A DNA stretch of 64,000 nt from Prostheceraeus crozeri (taxonomy: Eukaryota; Platyhelminthes; Polycladida; Euryleptidae). The notes under the pieces are model-generated. The model did no database searches. It was not told where the DNA came from and saw only the letters and a program-made list of their open reading frames with translations. This document shows, piece by piece, positions 23,295 through 33,935 of this stretch (positions within the stretch are counted from its first letter, which is position 1; each line of letters begins with the position of its first letter). The DNA is taken from positions 124,001-188,000 of the forward strand of contig CAJQUW010008605.1 of assembly GCA_907163375.1 (NCBI GenBank), written 5' to 3'. The translations under genes were made by a program, and so were the position numbers.

Positions 23295-26200
23295 ACGATA
23301 ATCTCTCCGACGCGATTGCAATGAGCTGTGTTTGAATCAGCTAGATGCTACGATACGTTCCTGCATCCTGGGACAGATGCGATAGCTCTCTGTTTCATGT
23401 GACAGACGATTGCCCACCGGCTGCGCTGTCATTCATCTTTGTGTTCTACTCTATCTGTTGAGGGGCTAGCGCGACAGACGATTGCCCACCGGCTGCGCTG
23501 TCACTCATCTTTGTGTTCTACTCTATCTGCTGAGTGGCTAGCAAGACAGACGATTGCCCACCGGCTGCGCTGTCATTCATCTTTGTGTTCTACTCTATCT
23601 GCTGAGTGGCTAGCGAGACAAACAGGCGTCAGAGTGCACTTATGATTCTTTGTGGACACAGGCGGGGTTTTTTCACCGATAGGTTTTATAATAAACATTT
23701 TGAATGGCAGCGTGTTGACTATTGCAAGCCATGTTAAATGTCATGTTTACATCGTCTGCATTCGTACAGAAAATGCTGTTTCCTACACAGACGTATTCAT
23801 TGTGTGAGTTCGAGGGTCGAGTCGTTGAACTAAGACTTATGCGTTTCTACAGGTCTTTATATCAGCTTTAAACACGCCTGCAATCTATGAAAGTTTTACC
23901 AACATAAAGTTGTTGACATAAAGTTTCTTACACCACAGTTCATGTTTACGACTTTCATTTGAATGTCAGATTTGTATGTTCATCTGTCTATGATGAGTGT
24001 AAACGTTGTCACAGTTCTCCTTTATTTCCCGTAAACTAGTTGTGACACTTTTGTGTTTCACTTCACCTAGCAGGTTGATTTTTATCTCACACATAATGTT
24101 TCCTATCTCATATGCATTCGACTAACAACGTTACAGGTTGTTATGTCTATACTTGTATGCTGTCGATGCAGAGTGCAAACACGCTGTCTGTCTTTATTTA
24201 CAAAACACACGCATTCAATTTGATAAAGGCAAACAACACATTTAGTAAAGCTGGTACGCTAACGAATGTGACTGCAGAAACATTTTATAAAACTTGTTTC
24301 AACGTTCGCTACGTTTCACAACAACCTGTCGAAGACTTCTTACAAAACTTATTTCAACATTTGCGTTTAAGCAAACATGTGCTTCACTTATTCTACACGA
24401 ACGGCTAACGCATGTAATATAAAACCCTAAATCCAAGCGTAGAGGAGCCTAGCCTTGGATGATGGACATTACAACCCACACGATTCAATGTCATGGAATC
24501 ACACTCAACGTTTGTAACAACATCTGGTTTTATAAAACATTCAACGCTGACTATAAGACCTTGTGTGAAACAATCTACACAGTGCAGTAAAACTTTCTAG
24601 CGCTGTGGTGAACACTGTTTTCATACAACATTCTAAACTCTCAGTCTTACTGCAGTAGAAAACTGCTTTTAGTAAACCTGATGAAGCTAATCTAAGTCAT
24701 TAAGTTTGAATTTTCTAATAGGGAAACATTTGGCAACTGTCTCCATTAAAACTTTCTAACACTGTGAAAGTAAGTTACAAGACAATCTACACTGTGCAGT
24801 AAAACCTTTTCAACAAAACTTTCTAGTGCTGTGAAAGTAAGTTACAAGACAATCTACACTGTGCAGTAAAACCTTTTCAATGAAACTTTTTACTGCTGTG
24901 ATGAGTTTGGTCAGTCAGAGAACGTCAATGATCAAACTTTATTTTCACAAACGTGCGTTGCGGTAATATTATTTGACTACACTAACACTTGCATTTCATG
25001 ACATGCGTGTTTCATAAAACATCATGATCAAACTTTTCTAACTATACATCAACCTGTGTTACAGTAAAAATATTTGACTATACTAAACTTTGCTTTTACA
25101 AACCATGATACACTTTCTGATTAGACTTACGAATACAACTTCAATGATCAAACTTTCTAACTATACATCAACCTATGCTGCAGTAAAACCTTTGTACAAC
25201 ATGATGAAGTTACTGACTAGACTTACGAATAAACGTCATGATCAAACTTTCTAACTATACATCAACCTGTGTTACAGTAAAAATATTTGACTATACTAAA
25301 CTTTGCTTTTACAAACCATGATACACTTTCTGATGACACTCACGAATAAACGTCATGATCAAACTTTCTAACTATACATCAACCTGTGTTGCAATAAAAC
25401 GTTTGTACAACATGATAAAGTTTCTGACTAGACTTACGAATAAACGTCATGATCAAACTTTCTAACTATACATCAACCTGTGTAGCGGCAAAACTTTTAC
25501 AAAACATGTCACGAATACAACTTCAATGATCAAACTTTCTAACTATACATCAACCTATGCTGCAGTAAAACCTTTGTACAACATGATGAAGTTTCTGACT
25601 AGACTTACGAATAAACGTCACTATCAAACTTTCTAACTATACATCAACCTGTGTTACAGTAAAAATATTTGACTATACTAAACTTTGCTTTTATAAACCA
25701 TGATAAAGTTTCTGACGACACTGACAAGAGCTTGTTCACTAGGGAAGAGAGAAATCTGTGATGTGTTGCGTGTGGCGCATGAATGTCCTCCCTTCATTCC
25801 ATTCATCATTTCGTCTCCGTGATAGAGACAAGAAGAACTGATGGTTCATTCTCACATGCTTGGCCAACTGTCGACGAACTGTCGATGCTTGGCCTGGAGA
25901 CAAAGGCTGACGCCTTAGCTGACTTCAGCAATGAAATTTTCTAAGTCGGTTTCTTACAGAAGCCCGGTTTTTCAGATTTCCAATGCTATCATCGGAGCTC
26001 CGGAGTTCACCTACGCCAACCCAGTCGGAAGGAGAACTGATTTCCACAAGCAGAGTTTCCACTTATATAGTGTGTGGCGATCAGCTGATGACGTAATACC
26101 CATCATCCAAACACTAAAAACCCGTCTATCTCCGGTTCTAGTGCTCCGATGGAGCTGGAAATTCGCCATTTCCATGTAGAATTTGACGCTGAATCCGAAT

Positions 26201-27443
26201 CTGACCTCTATTTTCCCATCCGATGCTTCGTTTTGGCTCTACAGCCCACAGCCATTGCAAATGATGAAAAATTTTTTCTCTCCGATGACTTCCAAATTTA
26301 CCATGCCGAAGCAGAATTTGACGCTGATTCCAAATCTGTTGTCTGTTTTCCCGTCCGAGGATTGCTTCACCCGCTAGAGCGATTTTCATAAACATTCTAA
26401 CTCTGTCGTTTTTCGCCAAGGTCCAAAATTTTCAATAACGTCTCACCTCTAAACGAAGGCAGATACGAACAAGCCATGTTTTCCACTGAATTTGTCTCAC
26501 TCCCATCTTTCAAACGAGCTATTGCACGACTTTCTACGATCTCTACAACCAAAGTTGGAAGTTTGGCAGGAGGGGGGGACGTCCTCAAAACTTTTTCTCT
26601 CCGATTTCGCTGGAAACATCCTTCCTAACCCAAAATTTCACGTAGAGTCCGAATCTGCACTCCATTTTCCCATCCGAGACCTCCTTCTGCCCAAAACATG
26701 GATTTTCTCATCCCAAAACCTCCAAAACCAGACTTTTTCAACTCTGACGTTTTCCTGCCATTTTCCTCCCTAAACCCAGGAAAATTAGTCCAAACTGAGA
26801 TTTCCACTACATTTTTCTCACTTTTAGCTTTCAAACGAGCTATTGCACGACTTTCTACGATGTCTACAACCAAAGTTGGAAGATCGCTGCCGAGGGGGGG
26901 GGACGTCCTCAAAACTTTTTCTCTCCGATGTCGCTGGAAACATCCTTCCTAACCCAAAATTTCACATAGAGTCGGAATCTGGCCTCCGTTTTCCCATCCA
27001 AGCACTCCTTCTGCCCGAAACATGGACTTTCTCATCCCAAAATCACCAAAACCCGCCTTTTTCCAATTCTACCGTTTTCGGAGATTCTACCCCTTGCTGC
27101 TCCTCCCCCAACCAAAATTTCATGTAAATTCCAAATCTGAACTCCACTTTCACATCCGAACCCTCCTTCCTGACGATTTCCAAACTTTTCTCATCCCAAA
27201 ACCACCAACACCCACCCTTTCCACACTCTATCCCTCCCACATTCCTATCACCTTCCTTCCCAACCCTTGCTGGAAAACTCCTTCCTTCCAGAGGGGGGAG
27301 GGACCTGTTTCCTCCTCACGGACCCATTCCTCCCAACACATCCTTGACCCTCTCCCTCACACTTCCTGACAGAGGGGGGCTGAGTCAGCATGATGACTCA
27401 GCATTTCACATTTTGCGCGTGAATTTGCCACGGGGTTACTACT
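23295..27443 (-). repeat. Right inverted repeat of the fold-back element
   Basis: Reverse complement of 10446-15640 without the 12025-12885 segment. It contains the mirror satellite array (25020-25740), the mirror ~310-bp units (26150-27200) and three ~75-bp units (23400-23640). Confidence 0.9.
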
Positions 27444-29930
27444 TTCGCTAGAATTGTAGCCATCTAATTTTCAACATCATTTATGCCGAAAATATAATAT
27501 ATCTTTCTTCCAAAATATTTCCAAAAATTCTGAAATATATTAGAATATTTATCTTAACCCTTTGAGAAAAAATTTCCACTTAGTATAGTTGTTTCATCCA
27601 TAAATACGGCATTTTCCCCATCTCTCCTATATGAACTTTAGTTCGATCATGTGGTGAGCTCACAAAATGAGTTAAAGTTTATTTAATTTCTAGCTGTTGT
27701 TAGGCAATTTTATCGAATTCACTGCATGTCAAATGAAGAGGAAAAATATTTGGAATCAGAAAACATCACTTTTGTGATTCCTCATATTTACGGTGAAAAA
27801 GTTTGAGTGCACCCTCTTAGTAATCCTTTATTCTATGGTCATTACTTTTTAGATCAATAATGTGTATGCTTATGCAAAGTTATTCAGAAGCACAGATTAT
27901 CTCCCAATTATTTCTTCTTCAATACGTTAACAATAAGGAAAATAAATTGAACGTCTTGTTCACTACTCGCATGAGACTTAAAAGTGAATCTTCATTTAGG
28001 TCCTTAATGTTTAATTTAAGTATTTTTTAAAATGCCAGTTTTTGCCATCGCCCACCAACTAAGCATCGCTCCCTTTATCGCCCCGAAAAGTATTTTCGCA
28101 CATCAGAATCATTTCGTCGCACACCTTGAGAATCACTGGTCTAGATATTCCTTTATTGTAGCGCAGATTATTTAGGCAATTGTCATTCACATCTTGACAT
28201 CCAAATCACTTTCTGCTATGTTTTTGACTTAGCTATTTTTCTGGCTGCAATTTTTCAACTGTACAAATCAAGAAAAGCAACTGTACATTTGAATTTAGAG
28301 CTGCACAAATTATGTCCAGTTGCAGGTAAAAAAAGCCCTGAGATATTGGATTAAATTGGTGCTGGTGCTTAGGGAAAACGCCTTTAAAGGACTTCATATA
28401 TTGTAGCTAATTTTCAGGTATGTTCAATGACTTTCCTCAGCCTAGAAAACATTGTCTCGTTTTCTACACTTATCAAAAAAGATCGAAAACGTGGAAATAT
28501 GCCGTTTGATCCATTTTTGCAAAGTAATCATTAAAAGACTTATTTTGTTCAGAAAGTGGGAGAAAAATCCGGATTTACCCAAGTACACTATCCAAAAATG
28601 CAACAAATTAGGAGATTAATACTGTGTTGACTTAAGCAATAAAAATCATATTGTGCATTGTAGATACTTAAATGTAATAATTACAGGTATGTGACAACTA
28701 AATGATAATGTAGAAATGTTTCCAACAGGTGCAAAACAGCGGCAGAATTGCAGAGGGTTAACGCGAGTTACCAATAAGCAGGCGATAACTCCTGTTAACA
28801 GCAATCCTATAAAGGTAGAATTGTTTTATCTTGAAGCGTTAAAGGACTGCATTACAGTGCTACATTCTGAAAATCAAGAGATCGATGGCAATATTGAACT
28901 GTAAGAACAGTAAATCTCTACATTCTTGATAATGTTGTACAAAACAACAACAAGATATTTTGAATCATTTTGAGCGTGACTTGTGTCCTGCATGTCAAAA
29001 ACAATTCAATTTTCAAGAATAAGACTTTAGAAGAAAAGGTTTGATATGTACACTTGCATGTTGACTTGGAGTAAGTCAAACCTTATGAAATAAAGAACAA
29101 TGGTTAAACTTCATGTGTGTTGACAATACTTCCTTTTGAGAACAATGCATGAAGTGTTTGACTAATAACCTATTGACCTACTTACCTCGTCTTTTACACA
29201 TTCTTCTCCGATAGCATGACTTTAATAATGATATCCTAAATTATAAGAAAGTTCCTGCTTTCTGCTTGAAGTTGCTTATTACAAAATGTTCTAATGATTA
29301 TGACAGAACGACTTAGGTTAGAAAACCTGAAATCATTTAAAAAGGTAAACATGTCTCAGATAACTTTGATTATATCCTTTCATGGTCATCATCATAATTT
29401 CAATGACGATTGTTATTCTATTTCACACCTCAATAATGATTTTTTTGAAATTTTTTTATTGAAGCGCTTTATGCGTAAAGACAGGTGTTTTAATCACAGA
29501 ATTAAATATCTTGTTTATCTGCTTCGGTTTGCTGGAAGTGTGATTAATACCAAATTGATGGCACAATTTAGTGGGCAAAAAGGAATTCCTGATGCCTTAC
29601 TGCAGATATCTATGTCACACTTGATCGTGAACAACAGCTTGTCATATTGAATGAAATGAAAAACAGACATCTATCTCGATGTTAAACTGCAGCTGTGCGA
29701 TTGCTTTGTGATGTAGAGAAAGCCATTCATCCTACTATGTTATTTTTACATGATCTAAATGATGATTCACACTATCGTCGGAAACTTGGCAAGGAGAATT
29801 CTATGCCATGCCGAAACATGGACCAATAATCACCTAACAGTCACCAGCGATAGCTCTACACGCATGCCTTGCAAGTTCCATCAAATCGATAATTAGACAA
29901 TAGAGAGTGAATTATGTTTACTGCAACGGA
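27444..29930. repeat. Duplicated block R1, copy 2, right piece
   Basis: Starts with the second TTCGCT (27444-27449) and runs parallel to 970-3036 and then 4693-5128 of copy 1, with no Tc1 insertion at the site near 29504. It ends at GCAACGGA, after which the X-type repeat begins. Confidence 0.88.
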
Positions 29931-30214
29931 GATTTTCAATGACGCAAGTCGGACAATTTGACTCAGAAAACCATGTTTACCAACTGAATTCGCCACTTCA
30001 GATACGTGACGTGATGCAAGTCGGTCTTTGTGACGCAAATGGTATATTAGACGCAAGAAGTATATTTGACTCAAGCTGAAGTAAATGAAAATTGAAGTCA
30101 AACTTTTTGACGCACTTCGTATATTTGACTCAAAATCATGAAGTAAATTCTGAAAACTTCCTGGCCGCGTCCGGACAATTTGACGCATTTGGTATATTTG
30201 ACTCAAAAACGATC
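29931..30214 (-). repeat. X repeat, diverged reverse copy
   Basis: Carries TTGACTCAA four times and GACGCAAGTCGG-like words about six times, several as GTATATTTGACTC. Its reverse complement lines up with the start of 7060-7372 (GAGTCAAATAT.C.A.ATGCGTCAAA). It directly follows the end of R1. Confidence 0.55.
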
Positions 30215-32115
30215 GATAATGCAATGCAGTATATTAATGTCTAAATATACGGTCAGAAGTCCTCTCAACAATTTTATGTATCGAATAAAGCGCTTATCTC
30301 AAGAACAAGTTAACATGGAATCAAATAGGCCTACATTAAATGATGCCCAAGATTAACAATCTTATTTCAGACAGCGGTTCATGGTAAATTTTACACAACA
30401 GAAATAAGGCGATCATGCTTTCTTCTAATTCAATGTTATCCGCTGTTAGAATTATTTGTCAGGACAATTTGCTCAAAGTTTCAATGATCATCACATTATA
30501 ACTGAGCTAATCGTACGAGGGATCGTTATTCAAGGGATCGTGAAGTAGACATGTCATTCCTTGAAAATGCATGAAACTGAGAGAATTGTTTAGGTCTAAT
30601 TTTTGGAATGTGAATTTAGCAAAGATGTGGATGGGAGCACTGTATGGAAGCTACAATATCCGAAAGCAATAGGCCTATTGCCAATAAAAACTTTGTAAAG
30701 GGATAAAACAGCAGAGCATTTATAAGCCTCACACCAAGTGAGCAAAAATTAGAGGAAAAACTTGGCTACAAATAATAAATATGAATAGGACAAAGAACAA
30801 GAATAGAAGGACATCAGCAGATGTCACTTTCCTTCAGGTAGTTTTCAATGATTTTTGTTATTTTCTTGATATTGTTATTTATGAATTGAAGCCAAAAGTA
30901 GGTTACCAAAATTCACTCAAGGCATTCGATAGGGCCCTGAGGTTCTTGAAGATATTTTTATAATGCTGGGATTGGAAAATGAGAGAATCTAAAAAAACGA
31001 AATCGCAGTGGGCAGCAATGGTAAATACACATGCAGATATACGATAATTAGACTTCTGAAATATCTTTCACATGCATATGCAGATATCATCATTACGAGA
31101 AAACATTGCTGTCTACTTTCGTCTACATTGTGTTTAGGTTCGTATATCATCCTTAGTTAAAATACTGAACCACTATATGCCGGTTTGGCATATTGCAGTT
31201 CAGAATGAAGAACGTAGATATATGAAAAACATTTTAAGCATTCCATTTAAGTCCAAATTTGAATTAGAATTCTATGATGTTGAACAGCAATATGTTTCGT
31301 GGGTATATTGCGGTTCAATAGTAGCATATTGCAGTTCAGTTACATAGAAAACCGAAACACAATGATATTACAGTTTAGACATCGGAACCGCAATAAGCTA
31401 TGGCTTCGGGCATGACGGCCCTCAGCCTCATAGCATATTGCGGTTCAGCTGTCTAAACTGCAATATTACATTGTACCATAGCTAAGTTACACACAATGAT
31501 GATGCTGAAGCGCTACAGCATCATCATTGTCGCCTTCTTTAAATCGCACCCCTCCGAGGAAGCGGATCAGATCAGCATCTTATAGTTCCGCCGGTTATCA
31601 ACGGATCTTCACGGTTGAATGGAAGCACACCATCATTTCTGCGTCAGAAGCCGTTTGGATATCCAGTCTATCTCCGCGGATAACAAATTTTTATCCGAAG
31701 GAGATCCGCATTTTTGACGAATATCCGTGCTATCGGCTGTGAATTCTGGTTATCCGCTTGGCATCCCTTAACTAACAATGGATATGTAACAGTGATTTTA
31801 AGTGTTTGGCCATTCCTGGAGCAATGGTGTGTTTTTGTAAAATGAATTGCATAATCGCTTTAACCAGGAAAATAAAAACCACTAGGGTTGTCCGACGTTT
31901 CGAATATCTTTTACGAGGACGAATTACACAATGGCTAACATTGCCTTATATATCGAACTTAGAGCAGGTCAAAATTTGAAAAAAGTACAAATTATACAGA
32001 AGTGTGAAGATTATAGTGAAAATGCATAGAAGTCAAAATTATGTTGGGAAATCATGGATAGGAAAAATGTTCAGACAATATATCTGATGCTGGCTACATC
32101 ATGCAATGAAAATAG
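30215..32115. other. Unassigned stretch
   Basis: AT-rich, no gene recognised. Between 31189 and 31450 the word ATATTGC(A/G)GTTCA occurs four times. Near 31879-31925 the minus strand carries ATTCGAAACGTCGGA, a tail seen in many invertebrate retroelements. Confidence 0.35.
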
Positions 32116-32211
32116 AAATCTTATGGGAATTTTGATACCAGTAGGGATAAATGCAATAAATGTACATTTATTGCATTTATCCCTACTGGCATCAAAATTC
32201 CCATAAGATTT
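32116..32211. repeat. 96-bp near-perfect palindrome without a loop
   Basis: Arms of 48 bp meet at GTAC (32162-32165) and differ at only one pair (GATACCAG against GATGCCAG). Outer sequence is AAATCTTATGGGAATTTTGA. No spacer remains, so it could form a cruciform or a long hairpin RNA. Confidence 0.9.
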
Positions 32212-32681
32212 ATGCAACAGTCGCGACTTAAATGTCAGTTTGCTATCCCTACGCTGTCATCTAGTACCTACTTTCGATCTTTGTTGGTTATACATTCGAT
32301 GCGTGAAGCTATCCGCCAATGATGAACAATCCAAAAACCAACTAATCCTCAGATCGGACAGACAATTGTAATTTGTACAATCCGGGGATCCACTGGCTTC
32401 TGGCACAATTTTTGGCTGAAAACCGAATAACGATTCTCATCTTACCTACTTATACGTACACACAACTAAAAACATTCATGCAATTCATGCAATAACAGAA
32501 AAACAGAGATGCCGACAAGCCTCAAGCAACGTAATTTTTAATCCAGTGGATACAGCAACGCATCCATAACGATTCAAAACTACCGAATTTGAGGTATACA
32601 TGAAAAATTACTGAAAATATTTGTATTTTTCAACATTAGGAGGCTTGCCACATCTGAATGTGGCTAGCCTCACAGACAGGT

Positions 32682-33070
32682 TTGCATGCATAGAAAATGA
32701 CCTGAAGAAACTGCATATAAAAAAATTATGGCTCTAGACAGTATTTTTAACTGTCGGAAACATAGAAAAATTGCTTCCAAAAACTGCAATCTTCGTTCTA
32801 TTGCATTAAAATGTGCTTTTTCTTTGATCGTGTCTGACAAGATAAGGAACCGGATAGAACTCGGCAGACGCGCAGCTTCGTGGTAGGCTTCTGTGAAAGT
32901 CTCATTTTCGGCATCGTTCCCTGCAGAATCTCGTTCTGGCTTTTTGACTATTTCTGTGCAACTAGTGATCTTTGAACTCGTGCTATCAGGCCATAGAAAT
33001 GGACTTGGTCTATTTGTGTATTCGACCGCCCCTCGAAAGGAAGTAACACTGAAATCGATGACATATCACC
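32682..33070 (-). other. Possible exon, about 125 open codons
   Basis: A minus-strand frame with no stop from about 33070 to 32682. The middle (ETFTEAYHEAARLPSSIRF, then TIKEKAHFNAIERRLQFLEA) has protein-like composition and predicted helices. A weak acceptor (GATTTCAG) lies near its start; no good donor was seen. Could be a transposon remnant or chance. Confidence 0.25.
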
Positions 33071-33392
33071 GGGCCATAATAGATTGGCAAAAAGAATGTT
33101 TAGGCCCACATAATAGTGTCCAGTGGGTGAAATGTTTCCGAGTTTTATTCAAGTAGGCTAAACCTTCTTCAGATAATTCTCGTGGGGCTTGCACTTCTCC
33201 TCTTCTATAATAAGATTGTCAATTCGAAGATGAAGCAAAACAAGATATCCTTACGACGTTATGTTTCTGGCAACTTCTGCAAAAGATTTTGACCAATTAT
33301 TGCAAGGATAGAATTCTTTTACCCACTGCGTAAATAACTATGTTTCTCTCTCCTGACGCTCGATCTATACTGACTTTTTGTTGATTGTTAGC

Positions 33393-33440
33393 TCTTTTGC
33401 CCCTTAAGAAGCGTGAATACGCGAAACGTCGGTCCTGTAA
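33393..33440 (+). other. Retroelement tail with hammerhead-like residue
   Basis: AAGAAGCGTGAATACGCGAAACGTCGG has a GCGT-GAAT-ACGC hairpin followed by GAAACGTC. This is the layout of hammerhead stem II, GAAA and the cleavage trinucleotide, but the CTGATGA core is degenerate (CTTAAGA). Probably a decayed tail, not an active ribozyme. Confidence 0.35.
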
Positions 33441-33664
33441 CCCTACATAGTTTTTATTACAATTTTATAGCCAATACATTTTTTAAGAAGACACCTCAAC
33501 GTACTTTTGGTTCATCATGAAGAATCGTCTGTTTGCTACAATCGTATTCATAATATACTGTGAATTCCAAAAACAATAATTGGTGTTATAGTATATATAT
33601 AGTAGTTTTATTTAGTATATCTATTAGCATATTATATATTAGTAGTTATAGATACTAGTTTATT

Positions 33665-33695
<31 letters not shown>
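33665..33695. repeat. (ATC)n microsatellite
   Basis: About ten ATC units, directly next to the LINE 3' end. On the LINE's own strand it is a (TGA)n tail. Confidence 0.95.
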
Positions 33696-33935
33696 GGGTA
33701 TTTCTTTCTCCCTTCGGAGGAACCCCTCTCTCTTCAGCGTCCACAAAACTTTGTCTTTAGCCATGCGCCTCCATGTGCGTCTGATGTTGCGTTCCAAATC
33801 GTCGCGCCATCTTGATTTTGGTCGTCCACGTGATCTTTTGTAGTTGCGCGGAGTCCATTCTGTAACCCGTGTTGTCCATCGGTTGTCATTTGGTCGCGCC
33901 ACATGTCCTGCCCATCGGCAACAACCTCTATGAAA
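33696..33935 (-). pseudogene. LINE 3' end, 5'-truncated
   Basis: The minus strand reads C-RWAGHVARPNDNRWTTRVTEW, then KRSRGRPKSRWRDDLERN and ends EGFLRREKEIP. RWAGHVAR....W...V.EW.P....R.RGRP..RW.DD is the well known C-terminus of non-LTR retrotransposon reverse transcriptase proteins in invertebrates. Only about 78 codons remain, followed by a (TGA)n tail, so this is a typical dead-on-arrival truncated copy. The clade is not determined. Confidence 0.85.

Larger units (their letters stand above)
10446..27443. mobile_element. 17-kb fold-back element with 4-5 kb inverted repeats
   Basis: The termini are perfect inverted copies, AGTAGTAACCCCGTGGCAAA at 10446 and its reverse complement ending at 27443. 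TTCGCT is duplicated on both sides (10440-10445 and 27444-27449) and is present once in the empty site at about 970-975. The left inverted repeat runs to about 15640, the right from about 23295. Each arm is modular: a short unique tip, ~310-bp tandem units, a ~100-bp satellite array, a unique stretch and ~75-bp tandem units. The middle (15.6-23.3 kb) has an acidic protein, a coiled-coil protein and direct repeats. A 6-bp duplication and AG...CT termini recall Polintons, but no DNA polymerase, integrase, packaging ATPase, protease or capsid gene is visible. The modular arms recall the sea-urchin TU fold-back elements. It is probably non-autonomous, and class is open. Confidence 0.9.

Noticed and set aside
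10446-27443. Firm assignment to Polintons
   Set aside because: Tips and target duplication fit, but no core gene of that group was seen, so only resemblance is reported.
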